A DNA stretch of 64,000 nucleotides from Caenorhabditis elegans (Eukaryota > Nematoda > Chromadorea > Rhabditida > Rhabditidae), in NCBI RefSeq assembly GCF_000002985.6, contig NC_003281.10:6386001-6450000 (forward strand), written 5' to 3'. The translations under genes were made by a program, and so were the position numbers. Below the pieces are notes generated by a model. The model was not told the origin of the DNA, ran no database searches, and saw only the letters and a program-made list of their open reading frames with translations. Within the stretch, counting starts at the first letter, position 1. Every line of letters starts with the position of its first letter. This document shows, piece after piece, positions 23,593 through 39,400 of this stretch.

Positions 23593-24100
23593 ACGATCTC
23601 TCTTCTTATGATACCCCGCACAGCATCTATCATCATGATCTTCTCATTTTCTTTCCATTTCTTCCTGCCTTCTTTTGCTTAATTAATTTTTTATCAGGGC
23701 TGATTTTGAGAAGAAGCGCAGTACATTGTCGTGAAGTTCGTAAGGCACGGTGCTTTAGAAATGAAACCCTTTCTTGTGAATATTGAAACACACAACGAAT
23801 TTTCTAATTTTCTATTTCTACCTTCATAATATTTCTGTATTAGACTCTTAAAATCACACCATGCTCTAAATACGACAATTTGCGTACACTACTGTTTTTC
23901 TTCCCAAGCTCGCCCCTTTTAAGTATGTTTTCCAAGTCTCTCTAAAACACCCCCAACTCGCCACGTGTCTCATTCCATACTCACGGGTTTTGTATTTTGA
24001 ACATACTGTAACTTACTATTATGAATAATATATATTTGAAAAATATGTATTGTTATTTTAAAAAAATTATCAATGGAGCGAATTTACAAAGACAGGTAAT
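23593..24100. other. Convergent 3' flanks of let-756 and the hydroxypyruvate isomerase gene
   Basis: This holds 3' UTR sequence of both genes and nothing else that I can see. Confidence 0.6.
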
Positions 24101-25489
24101 TCAAAAACTTAGAGACATGTTCTCAATCCAATTGAATGAAGGCTTTGCATCCAAATATTCAGCACCAATAACCCATGATGGATTGATCGAACGGATTTCA
24201 TCGAAAATAAAATGATAATCGATTTCTCCGCGTGTATCACATGCACCTCTATTTGGAACTTGAGCCACTTGAATATAGCCTGAAAAACTCGAAAAAAATC
24301 GACGAATGAAAAAGTAATTTCAGAAAAATAGGGCGTAAGCTTATTTTCATCATCATCCTTTTCAACTAACCAATATAATCTTTGAGCTTTCTCATAATTG
24401 CTCCAATTTGTCCGTTGATTTGTTGAGCGTGGAATGTGTCCTGAAAAATTACAGTTACTTTTCGAATTCTTATTTTCAAAAAAAATTGTGCATAAAATTC
24501 GATGTTTTATGTTCTATTGACTTACATATTGAATTTTCAAATTATTCGATTGATCCATTTGGATCACATCCATTGCATCTTCATAATTATTTAAGTGATA
24601 TCCAGGAATAGTGTACTTATTGATTGGTTCAATGAGGCATATCAACTTGTGCTCCTTGAACTTTTCGGCGGCAAAACGCACATTTTCAGAATAGGTCTGA
24701 TGAGCATTTTCCAAGTCATCATCCGATTTCGGAATTCCAGCCATTACGTGAACTCTGAAATTGTTTAGATTACTGTAGTTTGCACCGTTTGAAGTATTAA
24801 TAAGATTTGAAAGACACTACGTACTCAATACATCACATCCAATGCACATTGTTCCTAATTTGAAATCCCTCTTTCCTCAACTGACCTACAACATCCAAGA
24901 GCCTTCGCATACTCAATCGCAGTATCCAAACTCTTTCTAAACTCCTTTTTCGCCGATTTCAAAGAAGCCAATCCTCTAAATCCGTCATCCCAATTCCCGG
25001 GCGGTGCATTGATCAAAGTATGTTTAAGATGATACTCATCAGCTGCTTCACGAAGTTTTTCGGCTGGCTCCGTGTAAGGAATGCTCACTTCGACAAGCTT
25101 GAAACCCGCGGAGGCGGCTGCTCCGTATCTGAAAAAAATTGTGTGCAAAATTTAGAAGAAGCATGTAAAGTCTTTTTTTTGACAATTTTTGCCGCGAAAT
25201 TACGGTAGCCGATCTCAAAGCCAATTTTAAATGTGCGGATTTCAAGAGTACTGTAGTAATGAAAATTCGAATTCCAACACAGAGAATTTTTAGTTGCAAT
25301 TGGAATTTTTAATGCAAGAAATATCGGGAAGTGACAACTACAGTAATCCTCAAAGGCGCAACATCGCTAAATTTTCAAATATCCGATAGCAAAACTAAAA
25401 AATGAAATTCCGGAGACAAACCTTTGCAGCAATGGCAAATTAGTGAACAACATGTTCAGATTGGCGGCAACTCGATTCGTCCCACTCAT
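24101..25489 (-). CDS. C05D11.5: Putative hydroxypyruvate isomerase, 262 aa
   Basis: Five exons in transcription order join in phase: 25422-25489, 24886-25128, 24526-24754, 24371-24440, 24101-24279. The protein opens RVAANLNMLFTNLPLLQRYGAAASAGFKLVE, typical of the hydroxypyruvate isomerase branch of the xylose-isomerase-like TIM barrels. Further family blocks are LINAPPGNWDDG, ALGCCRVHVMAG, LIEPINKYTIPGY, DTFHAQQINGQI, HVAQVPNRG-like QVAQVPNRGACDTRGEID and a closing WVIGAEY. The glutamates of EPIN and of GEID are probable metal ligands by family analogy. The length is that of HYI proteins (about 260). The expected reaction is interconversion of hydroxypyruvate and tartronate semialdehyde; the physiological substrate in worms is not shown by sequence. 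Confidence 0.9.
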
Positions 25490-25815
25490 GTCTTTTTGAT
25501 CGAAATGAACTTATTTTCACACGTAAATAAACTATTTATATTTGTGTATTTCTGTATATGATAACAAGACTCCAAAATAACAGAGATGGCGTGGTTTATC
25601 GTAAATCGACAATTGAGAGAGATAATAAGAAGAAGAAGAGACGCATAGAGGGTGAGAGCAAAGTTCAGTTTTGTGTAAATTGTCCTCGAGAACAATGAAA
25701 CAAGATTCAATTAATTGAAAAAGTATAAGAACCCGTCTAGAATATATTTGAAAAGTATTAAGAGTTTGGGGAATCTGAAGCTTAATGTTACAGTAAAACA
25801 GAGTACTAAGCCAAA
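25490..25815. other. Spacer between nas-4 and the hydroxypyruvate isomerase gene
   Basis: There are 326 bases between the last possible nas-4 stop and the isomerase ATG, both on the minus strand. It holds the 3' UTR of the longer nas-4 form and the isomerase 5' flank. No gene was seen. Confidence 0.6.
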
Positions 25816-28953
<3,138 letters not shown>

Positions 28954-30146
28954 CCAAATCTAAAATTTATTTCTGTCAATTGAGCTTCTTTTCATTCTTT
29001 CCTTACATCGTTTCCTCCATTTATACTGATCCTTTTCTCCTTCTTTTGATATTCCGCGTGTCCGTAAGATTAGTCGGGTCTTCCGCACGGAAACACCTAA
29101 GTAAAACAGTTACTTTTCTTCATTTTTCCGCCTATGTCTACAACCAATCCGTCACTCTTGTTTGAGGTTTGCGGAACTTTAACTTTTTGCGCACAAAAAA
29201 GGAACTTAGTCCTTTTCTCGGATATTTTCTCTTTCTTCAATGCAAAAGCTTTGATGCTGATTCATTGAAAATTGTATTTCTTTTGAAAGAGATCATTGCT
29301 CAAGGGAAGATGTAAACACATATTCAAAGGAACCTAGTTCAATTGTGCAAGCTTGTGCTCTTTCTAATAGGGAAGTGATATTTTTGAATTGTATTGCTAG
29401 ACTACAACCTACAAAACATTTTGTATATCTAAAGTTTAAAAGGGGATGTCCCAACATGAGCGAAACTTTTCAGCTACTGTACTCGAGTTTTTTTTTCTTA
29501 AAAAATACCGTTTCCGCCGATTCAATGCACCATGTTTAACTGACTAGTATCAAAATTGAAAAAAAATACACAAGAAACCAATTTTAAAAGCATACCTTCT
29601 GAATTTTTCAAAAAAAAAAGAAAAGTTTCTTAATAAGAACGGGAATCAAAGTGTGAGAAAAGAGGAGTGACTTCTGCCATGTCTTTCCCTCGAGAAGCGG
29701 TCAATTAGCCACCTTCTTTCCATTGTTCCATTCAACTAGTTTTCGGCTGGAAAGAGGACGTCAAGAACTACTTGAACTTTTTTCAATTTATTTAGTTTCA
29801 AAAAAACGTTATAAATGCGGCAGCGACAGGTATATTAATAGTTTAAGGCGACATTGGGAGGTGTGGGGGTTCGGGGAGAGCAAAAAACCAAAAGCACAAT
29901 ATTAAAGAACGAACAACGAAATAATTCAGAATTTTTGGTTGACTGTTGGATGAATTCCAACCCGTGGGCACTGAGAAAAAAAACGAAAGAGGTAAGGGTT
30001 ATTGGTAAATTTGGATTTAGAATCCATAATCCCTACCAAACAAGTGTACAAAAATATACATAAATCGGTACAAAATGAACAAAAAATGGGAAAAGAGTAG
30101 ATGGGTCACAGGATTCATAAATGACACATAAAATTCAATATCAGAT
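28954..30146. other. nas-4 upstream flank and atgl-1 3' flank
   Basis: These 1.2 kb separate two minus-strand genes. They contain the nas-4 promoter side and the atgl-1 3' UTR. The open frames present are short, T-rich or lack splice context. No gene is supported. Confidence 0.6.
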
Positions 30147-33100
30147 TCAAGCAGTTGTCGTCGTGTCACTTTGTTTATTGGACGAATCCTTATTCTCAAA
30201 ATCGCTGCTGGCTCGCCATGCCTTCCTCGATGGCAGAAACAGCTTCTCGGTTCCGTCTACTCCTTCGGAATCCGATGACATAGTTGGAACAGATACAGCC
30301 GCAGTCATTGATGACTTTTTGGAAGGCTTCCTTGAATCAATAGTATCACGAATGTATCGACGTTGACCGCTTCGTCCCTTTTCAAATCTTCGCGGAGAAG
30401 ATTCGGCTGGTTGAGGTGGCTGGGATGATGTGAATTGATGTTGTTGATCATCAAATTCGCGAACTGGAGAGCAACATGCATCACGTTTACTGAAAAATTG
30501 CATATTCTAATTTCAATTTTATTTATTTCATGAAATTTTTTAAATGCTAAATCAGGGTTGAAACTCCATTTTCGTTTTTAGATTGAACTTTAAAACACCT
30601 TTTATCTTTCTAGTCAATTTCACATTATGTCAATATTTTGATTATCAAGTTGAAATAAAAAACTCACAAACCTTGTAGTCGGTTCATCCGGCACCTTTCT
30701 TTTTGTATCAATTCCAGATAATCCAGAATCCTTATCCGATTCACCAAGTTCTACAATTTCCTGCCCTCCGTGGAAGATAACCGCAGGAGCGGAAACTGCG
30801 GATAATGGAGCATCTTCGTCTTCCTCTGGAACATGAACAAGTCGGCTAGTACCTCCGAGGCTTTTTGTATGATGATGCTGATGTTGTGATGCTGATGAAT
30901 ATGGCCGTTGTTGGCTATCAGTGAACAATCCAAACGTTTTCATGACTTGATTCTCATCACGATAATGGAATTCATAAAGTGCTTCATGACTTTTCGTGAA
31001 ATCAATGACATGTTCAAATGAATCCACGTCATAAACACTTGTTTCATCAAATTGATTCTCTGAGTTGTTCGGAGTAATCTTTCCAGCTTTCTTGAGCAAC
31101 TTTCTTCGGCGATCTCGTTCACGTAAAAGGATCATCTCTTTCTTGGCATCTTCACTCAACTCAATCTCCTTATGCTCCTCTTTTTCCATTGTGGACGATG
31201 CGAGCACGGATCCGAAGCTGTCAGTTTCAGCGACAGCAACCAGACAGGAGAAGCTGAAATAAATAAATAAATTATATAAGTGAAATAGTGAGGGAAGGTT
31301 ATCAGTTGGTTAGAAATTAAATGTTTTAGAAGTGATAAGATAAACAAAAATTTCAAATTATTTCGAACAAAGCTTTCAAAAAATATATTTCCAATTCTAA
31401 TTCTATTCAATTATTATTATTATCGTTGTTATAATGATAAGCAAGCAACTCACTTTGTGTATCTCGATTTCTGCTTTTCAACTTCGCCGAGAATGAAATC
31501 TGCCAAACCGCGGAATTTGAGCATAATCCAGCGTGGTGGGCTGACCATATCCAAATATTGATGAACTCTGGCAAAGAAAGCTGTGAGTATAGCCAAATCG
31601 GCTGGTTCACATTTCACCAACTTTTTGACAAATGCAAGTGCCATGTCGAATGGGAATTTCGAGATTCCCATTGCAGTGGTAGCATATCGAACGAGTCGGA
31701 ATGACATCATATACTGGAATACTGAACGTTCTGCAGCAACTGCGTCTTCGAATGCTGAAAATTTATATGATTTTGGTATTGAAAACTGACTTAAAAACAT
31801 ACGTTTCTTCATGATACTTGGGAAGAAGCTTTGAATATTGACTTCCTCGAGTGGAATATCACTGTCACCACACGTCTCACACTCTGATTCGCCACGAGTA
31901 CGGAAGCTGGAAGAGGAAAAAGTTTTTCTCAGATTTCCGATACAAAAATAATACCTGTTCAAAGCATTTGCACTCGCACGTTTCTTCATTCGGGGAACAG
32001 CGACGTGCGTAACCTTCTTCGCATCATCATTCTCTGAAAAGCATTCAGACGAAACTCGCCCTGCTGGCTCATTTGCATCAATCGTTTGAATTGTGAGACA
32101 ACGTATGCATGGAGCCAATCCTGGAAAGGTTGGTTACATTTTTTTAAACTAGTTTTTTTCATTATTAAATATTAGAAAAATATGGTTCGAATAAGCTTAC
32201 CACATTTGGTCAGAAATCTCAAAGCGTCTCCAAATCCTTGCAAACACATTCTCGATAAATCATCGGTCGATCTAGGCCAGAGACAAGCCATAAGTCTGAA
32301 CATATTTCTAGTTGTAAATCTAATTGAAGTTCCGTTGAAGTCCACTCCAAGCATGCTTCCACTGTCCCAGTCTGGTGGGCAAATGTCTGATTCTCCAGAA
32401 AATGGGGATACGGTAACTGTGTGCTCGTCGTAGATTGGCTGATTATCCGACACTCCACCATCAATATACTGTACACCACGGAATTTCGGAGGCGTAATTC
32501 CGCAATATAGTGGGATAAAGCACGAACACATAATTGCATCAATGAGATCAGCATTCGAACGGTATTCATCAATTATTACATTTTCATGGTCACTCCACCG
32601 TGTTAGCGAGATAACCAGACGTCCGGTGCACCTGCAAAAATAAGTGTTCGATGACAGAAATTGTGGTAAACAAGAGAAAAAAAGTGATCATTGAGAATTT
32701 AGTGAGTACGAAGCTACAAGGTCTTCTGTTTAGTCTAACTGGTATTGCTAGCTAGCAGAAACTACTTTTGCCGAAAACATCAGAAAAATAGACTTTGAAC
32801 TGATAGAATTTCCCAAATTAAAAAAAAAATCGCAGAAATTCCAACAATCCTAGGAACACAATTTACTTTTCAAAATTTCAATTCATAATTTTTAGAAAAA
32901 TGGAAACTAAATGAACTTTGAACACAATAGAACATTCTAATTGTTCATTTCACAGATTTCCAGTTCTAGACGTCATTCTGTGGCTGCCCGTGACAGAAAT
33001 CACTTTGTTTTTGTTTTTATAAACATCAAATCTATTTTCAGAAAATGTTGTCAGTGTTTGATGCTTATTGACTTCTTCTCGAATTTTTAAAAAAATAATA

Positions 33101-33454
33101 AAAATAATAATTTTTGAAAACTCACATTTCATAAGCGTTTGGTGGTAAGATGACCTCCAGCTCGTCTCGAACTATTCCTAACAGATTAAATTCTGGATGT
33201 AATGGCCCAAACGTCCTTGATCTGGCTTGACTGACAACTTTGAGTATCGTGCTGGTTGCGTGGGATATGCAAACACCTGTGATGAGACCACAGGCAACGA
33301 TCGAGCCGGCTGACGCTCCGAGAATCTTATTTTGAAGTAGTTCTGGTGCATATTCTTTGATTGCGGCGGCGACTCCAGCGTGGTAAACACAAAGGAATCC
33401 ACAACCCGAGAAGGACAAATTCATAAGCTCGGGCCGACTATTTATCATAGTCAT
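30147..33454 (-). CDS. atgl-1: Adipose triglyceride lipase homologue (patatin domain), 751 aa
   Basis: Seven exons in transcription order join in phase: 33126-33454, 32201-32631, 31955-32120, 31803-31906, 31454-31754, 30672-31253, 30147-30489. The patatin fold starts [16 protein letters not shown] (oxyanion-hole glycines). The lipase elbow GASAG places the nucleophile at Ser48, and the catalytic Asp is in [11 protein letters not shown]. Further on, [13 protein letters not shown] has an AMPK-type consensus with the serine at residue 303, which I recall as a reported AMPK site of ATGL-1; that supports this start codon. The tail beyond the lipase region is rich in charged residues, Ser and His. 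The enzyme hydrolyses stored triglyceride on lipid droplets. The ATG follows a TTTCCAG acceptor by three bases. The donor at 30671 must be the AG/GTTTGT one, because the nearby GTGAGT would put a stop in frame. Confidence 0.94.
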
Positions 33455-36400
33455 TTTCTGGAAAAGAACAAAATTTTGCAATTTAAATTAATTTTTCGAG
33501 GTGACAATAACGAAGCAAGACAAAGAAGGATCTTTTTTTGCAAAGTTGATGATGCCGATAAGAAAATAAAGAATGGAGGCTACAAATAATCACCGAAAAA
33601 AAGTGATAAAAGGAGTGTGCGAATCACATGTGGGAAAGTAGTTTAATGGCTCGAAACTCAAAAAAAAAAGAACAAAAAACTAAAAACTGAAGACGTGGAA
33701 TGATTTTGCGAAAGATGGGCGACTGGTTCCAAAGAAACTTGAAGTGATTGATGAGATGAGAAAAGAACACGCGGTATATTCTGAGGAGGAGATTGTGGGC
33801 GGCGGGAATCGGATGATGAGGCGATTTTTCAAAACAGCGTGGTTAGAAATCGACACAAACATTTTTTGAACTTAATAAACCGTAATTTTTTGAAAATAAT
33901 AATTGTTTTTATGAGAAAACAAACAAGAAAATGGAAATTTTAATAATTCAAAAAACACTGAAAAATACGGTGCAAAAAATCTGTAAACACCGTTGTGAAC
34001 TTTTTTGCATACCGTAGTCAGCGATTTTCCAATTTAATAACTAGATCTAGCTATATTTTCGTAAAAACAAGATTTTTGATTAGAGTGATAGAAGAATAAA
34101 AAAGAAATCAACATTTAAAGGATTGAAAAACCAATTGGTGTTAGGTACCATACTGGTACAAACGTTTCATTTGTTTTTATGGAATTGTGAAATTGTAAGG
34201 AAACTTTCTCACCTTTACCTTCATTTTCAAAAAGGTTTCGCAAACAACAGACTACATATTACACAAAAAAAGCGACAAAAGCACGATAAACAACATTCAT
34301 GAACGAGTAAGAGAGAAAATGAACGAACAAAAAAATAGTTAGTGCCAGCTGACCTCCTGTCTCGGAACGCCATCACCCCATCGAATGATCTTACGTTGAC
34401 GGAAGTTACGAGAGAAAAAGACGCGCGAAAACTGGCAAGACAAGGTGGGAAGATAGAATGGTAATTGAGCAGAGAACAATCGCACTTTAAAATAGGCAAC
34501 ATTGAAATTTTAACATCTGGAAAGGATTTCTAGTCTATAATTTGTTCCGAATGTGTGGTGCGAAAAAATGTATTGGGAAGGTTAGTAAATCTCCATGAGC
34601 TGTATAGAAACAAGCTCACAAAAGATGCAACCTCTGAACAAACACAACCTGGTCATTATGAATGAAAAGGTGCGTCGGTGGATAAGACGCACTCATAAAA
34701 CGAACGTAAATGGGCGGAGCCTCCACATATCTACAAGGTCATTCCAGAATATAGTCGAGAAGGGGTTTATAGGCAAAAATCTTTTATTATGACTGTAAAT
34801 GTGTAGTGAAATGAGTCTTGAAATACGAGCAAACTGGAACAAGAAAATATTTACAGAAACAGAGGATGGGGGTGATTAGAACAATAATATCAAAAATAGA
34901 CACTATGGATCACAGACCAGCGAGAAAATCACATAGGGACCAGCTTAAGATTTGAATTCAAATGGGGACATTTTCTTTCGTTGGCTTATCAAACATTGAT
35001 AATTGAAAAGTTTGGAAAAAGGATATAGCGAGGGATGGGAGAAGCAGAAGCAAAATATGGGGAAAGATAGGCAGCGATTGAATGCATACGATTACGCATA
35101 AGAGAGGCGGAGACATTGGGAAGCACCCTACGAGACATAATGGAAAGTGAGGAGACAATAGCCTAGGGACAACGGGGTTTGATAGAGACGCAGGCATCGA
35201 CCGCACAGGTGGCCCTCACTGTCTGCGTCTCCACGGCGTCAGACACTGTCTAACTTCCCGAGACGAAGAGCGTAGCGGGAGGGGGTTGTCTTTTGACACC
35301 ACGTGACGAGTCACGTTGCCGCCTGATGATAAAATATTAAATGAAAAGAGATACAATAGTTTTCAGAAAAAGGAAGTTTCTCACCTAGTTTCTCATAGTA
35401 CGGTAGCTAGGACTTATGAACAATATCTGATAAAAGATTCCAAACAACTTTTGTAACTACCAGATCGACACATACTATACAATTACGTAAGGTTTTACCG
35501 ATCAACAACTAAAGCGACAACAGATGTTCGTAAAATTTACAATAGGAATTGTACCTGAAATCAAAGACCAAAAGATGAGTCGCAGCCAGGTGGTGATGGA
35601 ATCGACTCTTTAGTATCTGACAGGTGGTGGTTCCAAAAGTTGGCTAGCGTGTAGTGACGTAGTGAAGTGTTCAGAGGAACACTCGTAGACTACAAGCAGG
35701 TATGGCCTAACAATGTCACTACAATTATTGAAAATGGCATGAAAAAAGTATGCGGAATCTTATCTTACGTGGTCGTTATGTTAAGATAAAAAGTAATAAT
35801 TTTAAAAATTTGCAACAATTCGTGACTTTATGTAATCATTCAGCTGATATCTTGCTATGAATGTACCGTACCCCACGATCGTGGTGAGATATCAGTGATT
35901 AAAGATGTTGCAATCCGTAATGCCTAAAATAGTTTAGACATCCCATAATAAGCACTAAACAGTTCTTCGCAAACTTTTCAAAATTTCAAATTCCTCCACT
36001 TTCCTATATTTTGAATTTTGATCATGAGTTTCTAATCACCTAATCACAAAAGAAGCAAAAAAGAATGGCAACACAAAAAGGGAAATTCGGTGAAAAAAAC
36101 GCGTGGCCGGGGGCAGTTGGTTCAAACTATCATATCTAGAAACACGTTTTGATTTGTCCTATGGTGGTAAGATGGCGTCAAAGTGTAACGCCTTCAGAAT
36201 TTGGTCTAGCTGACCCCCCATTCTACATAGCTCCGCCTCACAAACAAAAGTACAAACAAAGAAAGATAGTAGGCACACGCACACAAAACATCATATCGTA
36301 TGATAAAATTTACGACTCCTCGTGTTGTGTGTGTGTGCCTTTGGCAAAATTGTTAAAAGGGCGTCTAGCGGGAGAAAAGGCAAAAGGAAACGTTTTAACG

Positions 36401-36458
36401 TTTCTTATCTCAGGTCTTGCAGTACTTGGAGCCTGTGAGTGATTTGAATATACAGGAT
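33455..36458. promoter_or_regulatory. atgl-1 upstream region and FHIP-gene 3' flank
   Basis: Three kilobases lie between two minus-strand genes. A more GC-rich block at about 35180-35330 contains the palindrome ACGTGACGAGTCACGT with an E-box (35300-35305) and an inverted GAGACGCAG/CTGCGTCTC pair around 35186-35231. A second imperfect inverted repeat (CTGATATCT / AGATATCAG) is at 35844-35895. The 3' UTR of the FHIP gene occupies the right end. A non-coding first exon of atgl-1 could lie here but I cannot place one. Confidence 0.45.
35300..35316. promoter_or_regulatory. Palindrome with an E-box (CACGTG)
   Basis: CACGTG at 35300-35305 is followed by GA and GTCACGT. The 16 bases at 35301-35316 form a perfect ACGTGAC-GA-GTCACGT palindrome. 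CACGTG is bound by bHLH factors such as HLH-30/TFEB and the MML-1/MXL network. It lies 1.85 kb upstream of the atgl-1 ATG. Confidence 0.4.
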
Positions 36459-39400
36459 TCAGATAATGAGAGATTGCTGTAGTACAATAGAGGCAAGCAT
36501 CTGGCAGAGATGGGCAAGAAGAATTGCGGCAAGTGCAGTTCGGCGAGCTGTCTGGTCGTCTAGGGTTTCTTGACGGGAAGGTTCACGTAGTCTGAAATCA
36601 GGAAATATTAATTTCAAGCATTTGTGAAATGTGAGCTGACCCTTTAAAAAATTCTACCTCACAACCACGTAACCTATATCTACCGTAACCCATCTACTCT
36701 TCTGAGCTCATAACGTCACAGAAACCTCCTCAAACTTGATTTAAACAAATAAAGTACGAACTAATTTTGAAATAAAATCATTCACATGAAAACTTGCAAC
36801 TTCCGAATGTTTTTCACGTCATTTTCAGAGATCATGACTAAAACGAGGAACTCTTCAAAATTGGTAACACGCGTCGTTGAAATGTATCGAGATATGTGTA
36901 GACACACACACACACAATAACCGTATGACACTTTGTCTCATAGCGATAAGAATCAATCACGTTTTTATTTCAGACGAAAATGGAGGAGTGATGATGAGAG
37001 ATCAAAATTATTCAGGGGATATGAATCTGTATTTCTTTACAGAATTAGAAAATTTCGAAAGCCCGTAATTTTTCCTTAAACATGTCAGATTTCTGAGGGT
37101 GGTGCCGGTTTTCCTAATATAATACTCCTACTGAAATCCAAAATGAAAAGGGTTTCCCAATGTTTACACATTTTCACACGCAATTGCTTTCCTGTTTTCA
37201 ATTTTTCTACTTTCTTATCATATAGTAATCACACATGTTTTTGTTCTGATCAATCAGTTTGCTGCGCCCAGTGATCATTCATCAAACTTACAGAGGCTTT
37301 CTGCCTGGCGGTGCCATCGTGCTTCTTCCATAGAACAATGTTGGATCGTGATCGTCAGAAGTTCGTCTGAAAATTGGTGATATAGCTTATACAAATAAAA
37401 ATATAAACAAAATATAAACAAAAAATATTGCTCTTTTACCAATGATCGCCGGAAAACGTATTTCCCTACAGTAATCTAAAGCAGGAGTGGGCTAAAGTTT
37501 TGTTCAAAATTTGGCAATTACCAAACTATCAAAATGCCCAAAATTTTTGAAAAAAATGTTTTGGTAGCAACAGGGATATATAATTTTTTGTTGGATTTTT
37601 AAGTTGTTCTCGACCAACATATCATAGCAAAAAGTGATTTTTTTTTCGCTTTTGGTTAGGTTTTTTGGGTAAATTGATTTTTTAAAATTTGGTTTTTTTT
37701 TGGACGAAAAAATCAAAACAAAACCTGTTTTAAAATCAGTTGTTTGTTTCTTTTTTTTTTTTGGTAAAAATTTCAAACTTTTAAAAAATTGTTAGTTGAA
37801 ATTTTTAGTGAGAGCACTAGTCTACAGTAACCAGAAAAGAGATAAGAATCAAAAACTAACGGTGATGAAGCTGTTGATTGTTGTTTTATTCGGCAGGCTC
37901 TCGCTTTCAAAGTCTCGAAACCTCTTTCAATCCAAATCTCAAATGATTCGATTCCTTCAGCCATTACATCAATTCTTGTCTGAACTCCTTGCAGAATCTG
38001 TAAATTTTTAAATATAAATTTAAAACGTATTATATATTACCGTAAGCAAATGTTTTTCAGAACTATCCTCCTTTGGATCAAATAGATAATATGCTAAAAG
38101 AGGTTGTGGATAAGTAGCCAAATCAGCAATTAATGAGAATAGTTCCGTGTTGAAAGGAAGCTCATTTTCACATAATGTCTCGACACCTTCCAGTATTGTT
38201 TGAAGAAGCTTCGATCTTTCAGGGAAATTGTAGATTGAGAATCCATCGGTCACAATTCGACTTTTAATTTCTTTTCCTTTCGTTTCATTCTCACTCTCTT
38301 CTTCCTCGATGTCTTCCTTTTTCTCTTCACCCAATTTCAGAGAGTCATATTTCTGATTTATAAAATCTACAATTTCAGAACTATCTAATTTCTCTCCTTT
38401 GACTTCTTGTTTTGATAGTAATTGTTTGAAAGTACCCATATCTTTTACGTCTCGCCATCCAGATAATACAAAATTACTCTTTGGAGCTTCACTGTCCGTT
38501 TCACTTCGTTCAGAATCTTCTATTCGAATAGGTAAAGCATCATCTGATTCAGATCCATCCAGGCCTGAGATATGCATATAGTCAATTGTTGATTGTGTCA
38601 TAACTTTTGAAGCAGTCATTTCTTCGCTAACATCTTCCATATCAATACTTGGAAGAATAAAGTCCTTATCTTCTTCTAGATCATCATCCAATTCACTTAA
38701 CGATAGATCAGCATTTTGTTCTTGTGGTTGTCCAAGAGGACATACTTTATCTGAAAATGTTTCTATTTGAAAGATACATGCAGATAGCTCTAAAACATAC
38801 TTATATTGAAAACATGTGAAAGATGTGATCCATTTGAATATCTATTGGATACATAGGGAGTCATTGAGGTTGATGAACGGCTAGATGACATGCGGGAAAA
38901 TGACTGAAAATAAACAAATGGTAAGAATAATGAAGGGAATTGTGCAAACCATACTACCAGGGATATGGCAAAAATTGATTTTGCTGGTTTTTCGGGATTA
39001 TAAAACAAACAACTTTTTTAAAATATAAATTTTTAGTTGTCAGAAGGGCGCCAATTTTTTGTGTTTCGCTTTTATCGTATTTTGGCGACAAATAAACTTT
39101 TCGTTTTTTTTCGGAGAAAGGAAGCAAAAAATACGAATTTTTATCTTTCGCTAACTGAAACAGTTATTTATTTCACATAGTTTTTCAAAAAATTACATTG
39201 GACTTTTTTTTTTCGGAGATCAACTTTTAAACAATTTTCAAATTATTTTGTTGGTTTTTACAAATGTGATCATTTTAATCTGTTCCGGAGTATTGTTCAT
39301 GTTTTTTTTTTGAAAAAAAAAGTAAAAAAGCGGAAAATTTTGTGAAACTGTCGATGTTTAACATTTAAACATTAATTTTATAATTTTTTCCGAAAATTCA

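Noticed and set aside
31450-32118. 222-codon frame reading through two atgl-1 introns
   Set aside because: The intervening bases have clear GT...AG ends, and the spliced frame continues equally well. Read-through would insert segments absent from lipase relatives, although intron retention cannot be excluded.
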